This document shows positions 45,377-53,485 of a stretch of DNA of 53,637 nucleotides, in pieces. How positions within the stretch are numbered: position 1 is the first letter of the stretch; every line of letters starts with the position of its first letter. The stretch comes from Hydrogenophaga sp. (GTDB lineage Bacteria; Pseudomonadota; Gammaproteobacteria; Burkholderiales; Burkholderiaceae_C): contig NZ_JAUSOO010000008.1 in the NCBI RefSeq assembly GCF_030656115.1, positions 1 to 53,637 of the forward strand. Direction: 5' to 3'. The notes under the pieces were generated by a model. The model was given only the letters and a program-made list of their open reading frames with translations, did not search any database and had not been told where the DNA came from. The translations under genes were made by a program, and so were the position numbers.

Positions 45377-46865
45377 CATTCCGTCACCGCTGAAAGCCTC
45401 TTCTGCCACCCAGGCGTCGTCTGCCGCAGGCGTGTTGCTGGTGCAGCCCCTGCAGTCGCAATGGCTCAGCGCCGCCGGGCAGCCCTTGCCGGAGCCCCCG
45501 CCGGCAGAACAACCCACGCGCGTGGTGGCCGACCTGATTGAAGAAACCCATGTGCAGGTGGACGTGCCCGCCCTCATGGGCTCCGACCGCACCGGCTTCA
45601 TTCAGCAGCAGATGCAAACCCTGCTGCCCGATGTGCCCCTGCGCGCCACCTGGCAAACCGCGGCCAGCCAGCCTTTGCTGCCCAAGGCGTTTCAGATTCA
45701 CGCGGTGGGTGTGGCGTCGCAAACCTTGCAAACCGCTCTCGACCAGGCCGTGGCCCAGAAGCGCCCGGTGCAAGGGGTGTGGTCGCTGAGCTACCTCATG
45801 GCGCAGTGGGCCGGCAAGCAGCCCAGCCTGAAACCCGTCGCCTGGCTGCTGTTGTGCCTGAGCTTGCCGCACGGTTTGCGCATGGTGTTGCTCAAGCAAG
45901 GCGTGCCGGTGTTTTCGCGCCTGCTGCTCGACCTCGATCCCCAGCAGCAAGCCATCGAAATCAGCCTTACCCTGAAGTACCTGATCGACAACCGCATGCT
46001 TGACCGTGGCGCGCAGCCCGGCATCGTGCTCATGCAGCCCAGCACCGGTCTGGCCGAGGCCCTGCAAGAGGAGGGTGTGGGCGTGCTGCCACCGGTGCTG
46101 GCCCAGTCGGCCCACGGCGTGCTGGCCGATGTGCTGGCGCTGGCCGGCAGCAAAACGCCGGGCCAACTGGCCCCAGCTCCCGTGCGCCGGTATTTTTTGG
46201 CCTACCAGGCGCGCCAAGGGCTGGTGCTCGCCACCGCTGTGCTGGCGCTGGGCGGTTTGTGGATGGTGGTCGGCCAGGCCCAGGCCGTCATGGACCAGAT
46301 GGACCAAACCCGACAATGGCAGCAACAGGCCAACAACATGACGCAAAGCGCGCAATCCATCCAGCAAAGCATTGCCGCCAGCGGTGTGGACACCAGCCTC
46401 ATGCGCCTGGCCATTGAGGTGAAGCAGCGCGAACTGCAGGCCGGCATTGACCAGCCGGCGGCCTTGATGCGCCTGGGCCAGTTGATGCAGGCCCAGCCGC
46501 AGGCCGAACTGCTGCGCTCCGAACTGTCGCTGGTGCCCAGCGCCTGTGGCGGCGCGCAACCCGCAAGCGGGGCGGCTCCCTTTCAGCCCCCCCCCGCCGA
46601 TGGGCAGGCAGGAGCCGAGACCGCCCAGGTGGAGTGGCAATTTGAAATCCGCCCCGCCATCGGCCTTTCGCCCCGCACCCGCCAGCAGGTGCTCGACGCG
46701 CTGGGCAAAGCCGTGCGCGACTGGCCCGATTGGCAGGTGCGCCAAGACCCTGTGCAATCGGCCAGCGGTGCCGTCATCGCCAGCAACCAGGCCGGTGGTG
46801 GGCCGGGCGCCGAGTGGCGTTGGTGCCTGTCGCCAGCGCCCCCACCACCGGAACAACCCTCATGA
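45366..46865 (+). CDS. MshI/GspL-like inner-membrane platform protein
   Basis: The 499-residue protein has a cytoplasmic part of about 280 residues, one membrane helix at about 284-305 (LVLATAVLALGGLWMVV), a coiled region (QWQQQANNMTQSAQSIQQS) and a periplasmic ferredoxin-like C-terminus (VEWQFEIRPAIGLSPRTRQQVLDALGKAV). This layout resembles GspL or a PilM-PilN fusion, although the cytoplasmic part diverges from classical actin-like MshI sequences. Its place between mshG and an MshJ/PilO-like gene supports this. It probably links the ATPase to the periplasmic assembly parts. I assign it by layout and context, not by clear sequence signatures. Confidence 0.68.
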   Translation: MKLRIPSPLKASSATQASSAAGVLLVQPLQSQWLSAAGQPLPEPPPAEQPTRVVADLIEETHVQVDVPALMGSDRTGFIQQQMQTLLPDVPLRATWQTAASQPLLPKAFQIHAVGVASQTLQTALDQAVAQKRPVQGVWSLSYLMAQWAGKQPSLKPVAWLLLCLSLPHGLRMVLLKQGVPVFSRLLLDLDPQQQAIEISLTLKYLIDNRMLDRGAQPGIVLMQPSTGLAEALQEEGVGVLPPVLAQSAHGVLADVLALAGSKTPGQLAPAPVRRYFLAYQARQGLVLATAVLALGGLWMVVGQAQAVMDQMDQTRQWQQQANNMTQSAQSIQQSIAASGVDTSLMRLAIEVKQRELQAGIDQPAALMRLGQLMQAQPQAELLRSELSLVPSACGGAQPASGAAPFQPPPADGQAGAETAQVEWQFEIRPAIGLSPRTRQQVLDALGKAVRDWPDWQVRQDPVQSASGAVIASNQAGGGPGAEWRWCLSPAPPPPEQPS

Positions 46866-47467
46866 ACGTGTTGTGGCCCCTGCTGCTGCCGCTGCTGCGG
46901 CCCTTGCTCATCAAACTGGGTGCCCTGCTGGGTGTGCTGGTTCTGGTTTGGGGTGGCCTGTATGCGCTGCAGCAATCCCTGTTGCCCGACTGGCAACAGG
47001 CGCAAGGCCAGCAGCAAGCCGCCCAGGCCCTGCTGGCCGAAGCCCAGGCCGACCAGATCGATCTGGACACCCACCGCCGCACCTACGAACAGCTCAAAGC
47101 CAGCGGCCTGCTGGGTGGCGAGCCCCGCGCCGTGTGGGTCGAAGACCTGCTGCGCACCTCTGCCAGCCTGGGCTTGCAGGCCCAGGTCAGCTTCACCCTG
47201 GGCAGCCCCCAAGCCGTTGAACTGCCGCAGGCCCAGGCCATCGGAGCCCGCGTGACCCGCCACACCCTGGACTACACCATGACCGGTGTGCACGAACTCG
47301 AGGTGTTGCAACTCACCGACCAATACATGCAGGCGCACCAGGGCGTGGCCCGGCTGATGGGCTGCGCGCTGGAGCAACCCACCCCCGAAGGCCTGGGCGC
47401 CCGCTGCCGTGTCAACTTTTTGCACATTGAACCGCCCGCCACCCCCAGCCACAATGCGGGCAACTGA
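46862..47467 (+). CDS. MshJ/PilO/GspM-like inner-membrane protein
   Basis: The 201-residue protein has an N-terminal membrane helix (about 15-38), a coiled segment and a periplasmic domain with VWVEDLLRTSASLGLQAQVSF and RHTLDYTMTGVHELEVLQLTDQYM. This matches the layout of PilO/GspM proteins that pair with PilN/GspL in the inner-membrane platform. The ATG at 46862 overlaps the stop of the preceding gene, and their products probably bind one another. Confidence 0.7.
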   Translation: MNVLWPLLLPLLRPLLIKLGALLGVLVLVWGGLYALQQSLLPDWQQAQGQQQAAQALLAEAQADQIDLDTHRRTYEQLKASGLLGGEPRAVWVEDLLRTSASLGLQAQVSFTLGSPQAVELPQAQAIGARVTRHTLDYTMTGVHELEVLQLTDQYMQAHQGVARLMGCALEQPTPEGLGARCRVNFLHIEPPATPSHNAGN

Positions 47468-47477
47468 GCTCCACCCC

Positions 47478-47984
47478 ATGCGTCCGTTTCTTGCCACCCC
47501 ACCCCGGTCTGGTCACAGGCCCCACTGGCCCGCCTGCGCGGTGCTGGTGGCCGGGTGTGTGCTGGGTGGCATGGCCAGCGCTGCTCCCTCCACCCCCAAC
47601 ATGGCCGAAGCCGCCACCCTGTGGCCGCGCCTGTTCTACACCCCCGCCCAGCGCGCCGCCATCGTGCGTGCGCGCTACGCGGGCGACGCCGCACCGGCTC
47701 CCGACGCCGTGGGCCTCAGCCCCGAACAACCACCGCCCCCTTTGACCACCTTCGTGTTGCAAGGCCTGTCCCAAGGCAGCCAGGGCGCCAGTGCCTGGAT
47801 CAACGGCCTGACGCTGCGCCACGGCGACGTGCTGGGCGGTCGCACCATCCTCATCGAACAACAGAGCGTGCGCCTGCGCCAACAAGGCCTGCCCGATCTG
47901 GTGCTGCGGCCCGGCCAGGCCAGCCTGGACCCCGACCAGCCGGTGGTGGACGTGGTGCCTGCGGGCACTTTCAGAAAAAAATAA
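47478..47984 (+). CDS. MshK/GspB-like periplasmic pilus biogenesis protein
   Basis: The 168-residue product begins with a signal-anchor-like segment (WPACAVLVAGCVLGGMASA, possibly cleaved) and ends with a small beta domain: LTTFVLQGLSQGSQGASAWINGLTLRHGD, then GGRTILIEQQSVRLRQQGLPDLVLRPG. This is the pattern of MshK and GspB-C domains, where a short repeat unit checks or stabilises the secretin. The start at 47478 is favoured over an ATG at 47454, which overlaps the preceding gene; neither has a strong ribosome-binding site. Confidence 0.65.
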   Translation: MRPFLATPPRSGHRPHWPACAVLVAGCVLGGMASAAPSTPNMAEAATLWPRLFYTPAQRAAIVRARYAGDAAPAPDAVGLSPEQPPPPLTTFVLQGLSQGSQGASAWINGLTLRHGDVLGGRTILIEQQSVRLRQQGLPDLVLRPGQASLDPDQPVVDVVPAGTFRKK

Positions 47985-48024
47985 GGCCTTCGTGCGGGTC
48001 GCCATCGGCACAAACAGCATTCAA

Positions 48025-48984
48025 ATGAAACCCATGAACCCAAGCACCGTTCCGTCAACAAACCACGCCCGGCGCCAGCAAGGTTTCTCGCTGGTGGAAC
48101 TGGCCATGGTGCTGCTGGTGGTGGGTTTGCTGGCGGCCCTGTTCTTGCCCGCCACCAGCACCATGATGGACAACAACCGCCGCAACGAAACCCGCACCAA
48201 GCTGGAGGCGCTGGAAGCGGCCATGACCCGGTTTGTGATGACGAACCAGAGACTGCCTTGTCCGGCGGATGGCAGTTTGGGGCCTAGCGATGCCGACTAT
48301 GGACGTGAGTTGCGCACAGCTGCCACGGGTTTGTGTACGGCACTCTCCACAGGCGTGGTGCCCTGGGTGACATTGGGTGTGAGCCAGACGGATGCATTGG
48401 ACGCGTGGAACTCGGTCATCACTTACCGGGTGCGTGGTGACTTGCCTTCGGCAGCCACAAGCCTTGGTCTGACATTGGATGCCGCATTGGATATGACTGT
48501 GTGCGATGTAGCAGGAACGAGCGCTGCTGTGGCACAGTCGTTGGGCGTAACTCCTCACAACAGGCTGGGCTGTAATCCAGCCTGTGTTTCACCGTCCCCT
48601 CCAGCTGCAAGTTGTACGCCGCCCAATTTATGGTTGGCAGATCGGGGTTTGCGGGTGGATGCTGACGCCGCTGGAACCATATTGATGAATCCAGCGAGCC
48701 CGGCACTTACAGGGGCGGCTTACTTGCTTATCAGCCATGGGAGCAACAAAGCTGGAGGCTACAACGTGAATGGAGGGGTTCCTCAGCCCGCAAACGGCCC
48801 TGGTCCTGGCACATTGGAACTTCAAAATGCCAACAACACAGCATTGCGCTTGCCCCCTGATTTTTATATTGATACCGATCTGAACGAAACCCCCGATGTC
48901 AATTCCTATTACGACGACATCGTGCTACGGCCCACGGTGATGAAAGTGGTTTTGGACGCAGGCCTCGGACCACGTAGCCACTAA
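48025..48984 (+). CDS. Type IV prepilin-like protein, probable minor pilin
   Basis: The 319-residue protein has a type IV prepilin signal: positively charged leader, then QQG|FSLVELAMVLLVVGLLAALF, with glutamate five residues after the cleavage site. The prepilin peptidase would cut after glycine. The globular part holds LPCPADGSLGPSDADYG, VPWVTLGVSQTDALDAWNSVITYRV and LLISHGSNKAGGYN, which recur in the next gene. The first ~200 bases are GC-rich like the rest of the operon, whereas the part after about 48240 uses more A/T-ending codons, a mosaic look common in pilin genes. The ATG at 48025 is used; a second ATG at 48034 is possible. Confidence 0.85.
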   Translation: MKPMNPSTVPSTNHARRQQGFSLVELAMVLLVVGLLAALFLPATSTMMDNNRRNETRTKLEALEAAMTRFVMTNQRLPCPADGSLGPSDADYGRELRTAATGLCTALSTGVVPWVTLGVSQTDALDAWNSVITYRVRGDLPSAATSLGLTLDAALDMTVCDVAGTSAAVAQSLGVTPHNRLGCNPACVSPSPPAASCTPPNLWLADRGLRVDADAAGTILMNPASPALTGAAYLLISHGSNKAGGYNVNGGVPQPANGPGPGTLELQNANNTALRLPPDFYIDTDLNETPDVNSYYDDIVLRPTVMKVVLDAGLGPRSH

Positions 48985-49000
48985 GGTAAGAAGTCAAGCT

Positions 49001-50416
49001 ATGCGCCACCTCCCACCCATGCCGCCTTGCCCTCCACCGCCAGGCTTCCCGCAGCGCGGTGCCATCGTCATGCCCATGATCGTGACGGTCTTGGTCCTGG
49101 GTGCCTCCACACTGGCTTTGCAAGCCGCCAAACAAACCCGAAGGCCATTGGCCGAGTTGCGAACGACCGAGCAACGGTTGGACCGGATTGAGCAAGCGCT
49201 TAGGGCCTATGTACTGATTCATCAGGAACTGCCTTGTGCTGCTGATGGCACGCTAGATATCGGGCTGGCTGATCCAATTTCTGGAGCTTGCAATACGCCC
49301 GGTGGCACGGTGCCGTGGGCTACATTGGGTTTGCAAAAAGACGATGCCTTGGATGCGTGGAGCCGGAAAATTTCTTACCGGATTTTTGCTGGTAACACCC
49401 CATTGCCACCTGTGCCACCAGGGTTGCAAGTCAATGATTCAGGTTCGTCTGAGGCTGATTTGGCTTGGGTTTTGATCAGTCACGGCCCCACAGGTTATGG
49501 TGCTTGGTTGTTGAAAGGAAATTCAACTTTTCCTGCACAGCGGATGCCGTTGCCCTCTGGTGTGGCCGTCCCTCCTTTCGATCCGGATGAACACAGCAAT
49601 ACGCAATCCGACCCGATAGCAACGATCTTTGTAAAAAAACCTTTCAACACAGTTGATTTGCTGCCTACGCAGGTGGCCTTCTTTGACGATGTGGTGCGTT
49701 ACAAAACCTTGAAAAAGTTGGCAGCTGAAACGGGGTTGCCGGGTATTGATCCAACTACAGGACCACCGCCTCCACCACCGCCTCCACCACCGCCTCCACC
49801 TCCACCTCCACCTCCACCTCCACCTCCACCTCCACCTCCACCTCCACCTCCACCTCCACCTCCACCTCCACCTCCACCTCCACCCGATGTTGTGGATGTG
49901 GTGCTTGATCCGAGCATCACGCCCGTCATTGACACCAAGGGCAATGGGTCTGGTGTGTCCACCATCAACATCGATGGTGGTGCGCTGCTCGGCAACATCC
50001 GCATTGCCGCCACCGGCGGAGACATCAGCACCGACGGTGCCTACCAAGCCCTGGGTGTGTGCAGCACCGGATGCGGTGCAGGCAACGACAGCGCGCGAGC
50101 CATGGACTCTTCTGAGTCGATCAGCTTTGGGTTGACCGACGCAGGCAAAACCGCCCAAAGTTTCGCGCTGGGGCTGCTGGGGATAAACACCTCTACGGTG
50201 GCTGTGTCTATCACCTACAGGCTCAACGGTGTTTTTGTCTCCAACGAGATCCGGTCCGTCAGTGTGTCCACCGCGTTGCCGTCCAGCCCACAACTGACCA
50301 GCTTGGCACCCAGCCCGGCTCAGTTGTTCGACGAGGTGGTCTTTCGGCCCAGCGGTACAAGCCGATTTTTCTTGTCCAGCTTCCGGTTTTGTGCCAGCAG
50401 CACCACATGCAACTGA
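49001..50416 (+). CDS. Large pilin-like protein with a 41-proline tract and C-terminal extra domain
   Basis: The 471-residue protein starts with a short proline-rich leader followed by one hydrophobic helix (QRGAIVMPMIVTVLVLGASTLALQAA). The helix lacks the glutamate at position five found in most pilins, a feature shared with the tip pseudopilin GspK. Residues ~65-250 repeat the blocks of the preceding prepilin (LPCAADGTLD, VPWATLGLQKDDALDAWSRKISYRI, WVLISHGPTGYG, FFDDVV), so the two are paralogues. Then come 41 consecutive prolines (nucleotides 49763-49885) and a C-terminal domain of about 175 residues, rich in serine, threonine and glycine, with four cysteines. The C-terminal part is GC-rich again. 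I infer a pilus-tip protein with a rigid spacer and an adhesive or ligand-binding domain. Confidence 0.78.
   Translation: MRHLPPMPPCPPPPGFPQRGAIVMPMIVTVLVLGASTLALQAAKQTRRPLAELRTTEQRLDRIEQALRAYVLIHQELPCAADGTLDIGLADPISGACNTPGGTVPWATLGLQKDDALDAWSRKISYRIFAGNTPLPPVPPGLQVNDSGSSEADLAWVLISHGPTGYGAWLLKGNSTFPAQRMPLPSGVAVPPFDPDEHSNTQSDPIATIFVKKPFNTVDLLPTQVAFFDDVVRYKTLKKLAAETGLPGIDPTTGPPPPPPPPPPPPPPPPPPPPPPPPPPPPPPPPPPPPPPPPPDVVDVVLDPSITPVIDTKGNGSGVSTINIDGGALLGNIRIAATGGDISTDGAYQALGVCSTGCGAGNDSARAMDSSESISFGLTDAGKTAQSFALGLLGINTSTVAVSITYRLNGVFVSNEIRSVSVSTALPSSPQLTSLAPSPAQLFDEVVFRPSGTSRFFLSSFRFCASSTTCN
49763..49885 (+). repeat. CCT-CCA microsatellite encoding 41 prolines
   Basis: An uninterrupted run of 41 proline codons is made mainly of a CCTCCA six-base repeat after an initial CCACCGCCT-type nine-base pattern. 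Changes by whole repeat units keep the frame, so slippage would alter spacer length rather than switch the gene off. Confidence 0.97.
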
Positions 50417-50483
50417 ACGCGTATGAACCCAACGAAGCCAACTGCTGCGCGCTGTGCCGCTTCGCTTTAGGAGCAGGCAGTTC

Positions 50484-50750
50484 ATGAAATCCGACTTCCA
50501 CCAAACCGACTTTGCCGAGACCACCTTCGGGCAAGTCGCCAAGCGGCGCAAGTCCAAGCGCCGTGGGCAGCAGATCGCGGGTGTTCTCATGCTGATGGCC
50601 GGATACATGAGCCTGGCGGTCACGGCAGACACCGATTCCGGGTGGCTGTTGATTCGTGTGGTGGGGGGCTTTGCCTTGCTGTTTGCGGGTTTTGCGGTGG
50701 CTATCGGCCCCCTCATTTCCTCCATTTTGGGCACCCATGACCAAGACTGA
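50484..50750 (+). CDS. Small membrane protein of unknown function
   Basis: The 88-residue protein has a charged N-terminus (KRRKSKRRGQQ) and two hydrophobic segments (IAGVLMLMAGYMSLAV and VVGGFALLFAGFAVAIGPLISSIL). The ATG at 50484 has AGGAG about ten bases upstream; an in-frame ATG at 50454 would add ten arginine-rich residues. Its last 14 bases overlap the following response regulator gene, so it is probably co-translated with the two-component system. I do not recognise the family. A membrane partner of the kinase is one possibility. Confidence 0.65.
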   Translation: MKSDFHQTDFAETTFGQVAKRRKSKRRGQQIAGVLMLMAGYMSLAVTADTDSGWLLIRVVGGFALLFAGFAVAIGPLISSILGTHDQD

Positions 50751-51432
50751 GGGCATGCCTGCGGCCAAAGCCACCCAGCCTTTTCCCCTGCTCTGGGTGG
50801 AGGACGATCCGGCACTCTCTGCCTGGCTGGCCGACTCGCTGGCCGACGATGGCTGGCAGGTGCTGGTGGCCCACGACCGGCTGCAGGCCCTGCAGGCGCT
50901 GGAGCCGGCCGTGCCCAAAAACCAGGCCTGCGTGGCCATTCTGGACATGGGTTTGCCGCCCAGCCCCAGCCTGCCGGAAGAAGGCTTGAAGCTGCTGGCC
51001 CACCTGGTGCGCGAATGGCCGCTGCTCAAGGCCATTGTGTTGACCGGGCAGCACGACCAGGCCGTGGGCCAGCAGGCGGTGCGGCTGGGCGCGTTCGACT
51101 TTTTGGCCAAGCCCGTCAGCCTGCAAACCCTGCGCCAGGCCCTGCAGCGGGCCAGCTGGTTTGCCCTGCGCGACCAGGAGCTTTTGGCGCAGGGCAGCTT
51201 GCACCTGTCGCTCTCGGCCCAGCTGAACGAAGGCCCGCGCGAAGTGGGCGATGGCGTGGCCGAGCAGCTCATTCGCCACGTGCTCAACATCTGCGGCTTC
51301 AACGTGACCGTGGCCGCGCGCACCCTGGGGCTGGAGCGTGAGCAGCTGTATTACCACATGAAAAAATTCGGTATTCAGCGCCCACCGGGGGCGGCCGAGG
51401 CGGCGGCCGACGCACCCGGCAAGCGCGCATGA
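50737..51432 (+). CDS. Response regulator with Fis-type helix-turn-helix
   Basis: The 231-residue regulator has an N-terminal receiver domain: acidic pair VEDDPALSAWLADSLADDG, phosphoacceptor Asp70 in AILDMGLPP, IVLTGQ threonine and AKPVS lysine. The C-terminal Fis-type helix-turn-helix (about 175-215; NVTVAARTLGLEREQLYYHMKKFGI) places it with the PrrA/RegA/ActR class, which lacks the AAA+ module of NtrC. The ATG at 50737 overlaps the upstream small gene. Its stop overlaps the start of the kinase gene, so the pair is coupled. Its position between pilin genes suggests it controls them. Confidence 0.88.
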   Translation: MTKTEGMPAAKATQPFPLLWVEDDPALSAWLADSLADDGWQVLVAHDRLQALQALEPAVPKNQACVAILDMGLPPSPSLPEEGLKLLAHLVREWPLLKAIVLTGQHDQAVGQQAVRLGAFDFLAKPVSLQTLRQALQRASWFALRDQELLAQGSLHLSLSAQLNEGPREVGDGVAEQLIRHVLNICGFNVTVAARTLGLEREQLYYHMKKFGIQRPPGAAEAAADAPGKRA

Positions 51433-52643
51433 GCCTGCTGCCGTTGCTGTTTGTGGGGCTGGGCGTGGTGCTGCTGCTGGCGGCCTGGGCCGTGTGGCAC
51501 CAGGGGCGGCGCATCCGCGAATGCGTGCGCGATTTGCTGGCCCTGCCCGATGACATGCACCCCATGGACTGGCCCCAACGCGCCAGCACCGTGCTGCGCC
51601 GGGCGGGCATTGGCGGCATGGCCTGGCGCGGCCAATGGTTCGGCGACCCGGTGCAAGGCCATTGGGGCCAGCCCGCCCAGCCCGACTGGACCCACCTCAG
51701 CCTGGATGCCGGCCCCGACTGCCGCATTGAACTGAGCTGGGCCGGCCTGGCCCGCACCAACGAGGCCAAGGCCCTGGCGCTGGTGGTGGTGGACGTGTTT
51801 GTGCAAAGCTGGTTGTCGCGCATGCGCGAGCGCACCCAGGCGGTGGCGGTGGCGCTGGCCCAGCGCGCCCATGTGCATTTGTACTGGCAGCACGACATGC
51901 GCAACCTGGCCCAGTGGGTGGGCCTCATGGCCGACGAGTTCGGCTCGGCCAGCCCCGAGAAATTGCCCCGGCTGGCCCAACGCCTGCAGCAACAGGCCCC
52001 GCTGGTGCTGGCCAAGGCGAAAAAGCTGCTGGAAGCCACCCAGGCCGGTGCACCCCTGGCGCCACCGCCTTCGCCAGCGTTTTCGCCTGTGTTTTCACCG
52101 CCACCCGCGCCCATGCCATCACCGCCGAGCCCTGAGCCGGGCCGGGCTGCCCAAGCAGAACCGCCCCCGGTGCCGCCCGTGCCGGACCCGCAGCCCACGG
52201 TTCCGGTGCTCGGTGTGGTGGCCGGCGCGGCCCAGCTGGCCGGTTTGTCGTTGCAGTGCGAGCCTGCCCACGGCACCTCGCTCACCACCCCGCACACCAC
52301 AGCGCTGCACGCCCGCGCGCTGGAGCGCACGCTGGACAACATTTTTTCCAACATCGCCCGCGACGGCGGCGCCCGGGTGCAGGGCCGGGCGCTGCGCCTC
52401 ACCTGGGCCGTGCAGGGCGAGCAGTTTCAGGCCCGCCTGCTCACCCCGCACCTGTCCACCCCCTGGCCCGAGCGCCCGTTTGAGCCCATGCAGACCCACA
52501 CCGGCACCGGTTCCGGTTTGGGCCTGTACCAGGCCCGCCGCAGCCTGCGCGATGTGGGTGGAGATTTGACAGCCCAGCCCACCCCCGAGGGCATTGCCTT
52601 TGAGTGGCGTGTGGCCTTGTGCGCACAGCGTCAAATTTTTTGA
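51429..52643 (+). CDS. Membrane-anchored histidine kinase with proline-rich linker
   Basis: The 404-residue kinase has one N-terminal membrane helix (about 3-22), a non-enzymatic input region, a dimerisation helix with the likely phosphorylated His155 in WQHDMRNLAQWVGL, and a C-terminal ATPase domain (N-box region around 303, DNIFSNIARDGG; G-box GTGSGLGLYQA around 358). Between the dimerisation helices and the ATPase domain lies an alanine/proline-rich stretch of about 50 residues (206-258), which is unusual. The H-box (HDMRN) and N-box are divergent, so activity cannot be taken for granted. It is translationally coupled to the response regulator. Confidence 0.83.
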   Translation: MSLLPLLFVGLGVVLLLAAWAVWHQGRRIRECVRDLLALPDDMHPMDWPQRASTVLRRAGIGGMAWRGQWFGDPVQGHWGQPAQPDWTHLSLDAGPDCRIELSWAGLARTNEAKALALVVVDVFVQSWLSRMRERTQAVAVALAQRAHVHLYWQHDMRNLAQWVGLMADEFGSASPEKLPRLAQRLQQQAPLVLAKAKKLLEATQAGAPLAPPPSPAFSPVFSPPPAPMPSPPSPEPGRAAQAEPPPVPPVPDPQPTVPVLGVVAGAAQLAGLSLQCEPAHGTSLTTPHTTALHARALERTLDNIFSNIARDGGARVQGRALRLTWAVQGEQFQARLLTPHLSTPWPERPFEPMQTHTGTGSGLGLYQARRSLRDVGGDLTAQPTPEGIAFEWRVALCAQRQIF

Positions 52644-52725
52644 CATGACCACAGCACCCAATCGGTGCACAATGACCAACGAAAGGTGACCAAGGGGGTT
52701 GCCTGAATGCTGAAAAGGTATTTTT

Positions 52726-53430
52726 ATGAAATCCAAATCACTGCGCAGTTCCCGCAAGGGCCAAGCCGGCTTCACGCTGGTTGAAATCGCCATCGTCCTC
52801 GTCATCATCGGTCTGCTGCTGGGCGGCGTGCTGAAGGGCCAAGAGCTGATTGAGCAGTCGAAGATCAAACGTGCGGTGAATGACTTCAACAACATTTCTG
52901 CTGCGTTTTCCACTTACCAAGACCGTTACAAGGCACTGCCTGGTGATGATCTGAATGCAGCAACACGTTGGACCACCATCATTGGTGGCGCTAACCCTGC
53001 CACTTCCGGTAATGGTGACAACATCATGACTGCAACCTTGGCGCAGGTATTCACTGGTGGGGTTGGTAACGAAGGCGGCTTGGCTTGGCAGCATCTGCGT
53101 GCATCCGGTCTGGTGTCTGGCGACATGGGCACCGCTGTTACATCCACCACGCCAGAGCAAACACCTTTCAACTCCAGTTACGGTTTTGGCGTGAGCGCTA
53201 CCGCTTTTGCTTTGGGCATTGCCCCGACCTTCTGCGCCAGCCTGCCACCGAAGGCCGCTGAGCAGTTGGACCGTCAGTTGGATGATGGTCGCCCAGGTAC
53301 CGGCAAAATCCGCGCTGGCGTTGCTACCGCTGTCAAGAACACTGCGCCTGTTGCTGGTGCGCAAGGCGCTGCAGCCGTATATGTTGACGATGCAGCTTTG
53401 CCATGGGTCACGGTGTGTAAACAACTGTGA
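52726..53430 (+). CDS. Type IV prepilin, candidate major pilin (MshA-like)
   Basis: The 234-residue prepilin has a leader of 15 residues ending in QAG|FTLVEIAIVLVIIGLLLGGVLKGQELIEQSKI, a full class III signal with glutamate at +5. The globular part includes AFSTYQDRYKALPGDDLNAATRW and two cysteines (FCAS, VTVC) that could form the C-terminal disulfide loop of pilins. It has its own upstream region: TTGACA at 52640-52645, though no good -10 was found, and AAGG before the ATG. A strong terminator follows, so it may be separately expressed, as expected for a major subunit. Codon use is less GC-rich than in the assembly genes. Confidence 0.85.
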   Translation: MKSKSLRSSRKGQAGFTLVEIAIVLVIIGLLLGGVLKGQELIEQSKIKRAVNDFNNISAAFSTYQDRYKALPGDDLNAATRWTTIIGGANPATSGNGDNIMTATLAQVFTGGVGNEGGLAWQHLRASGLVSGDMGTAVTSTTPEQTPFNSSYGFGVSATAFALGIAPTFCASLPPKAAEQLDRQLDDGRPGTGKIRAGVATAVKNTAPVAGAQGAAAVYVDDAALPWVTVCKQL

Positions 53431-53454
53431 TGACCTGTCGCACTTGTTGTGCGT

Positions 53455-53482
53455 AAAAAAACCGCCTTCGGGCGGTTTTTTT
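53455..53482 (+). terminator. Rho-independent terminator after the major-type pilin gene
   Basis: A perfect 12-base stem (53455-53466 with 53471-53482) closed by a TTCG tetraloop is followed by its T-run. The core is ACCGCC-TTCG-GGCGGT. It lies 24 bases after the pilin stop. Confidence 0.95.
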
Positions 53483-53485
53483 ATG

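Noticed and set aside
49763..49885. Short repeat array considered as CRISPR
   Set aside because: The repeat is a six-base microsatellite with no spacers, so it is not a CRISPR array.
49699..50031. Reverse-strand frame encoding a polyglycine run
   Set aside because: It is only the complement of the proline repeat, has no ribosome-binding site and no flanking homology.
52640..52725. Sigma-54 promoter for the major-type pilin gene
   Set aside because: No GG-N10-GC element of the right spacing was found; only a TTGACA without a good -10 is visible.
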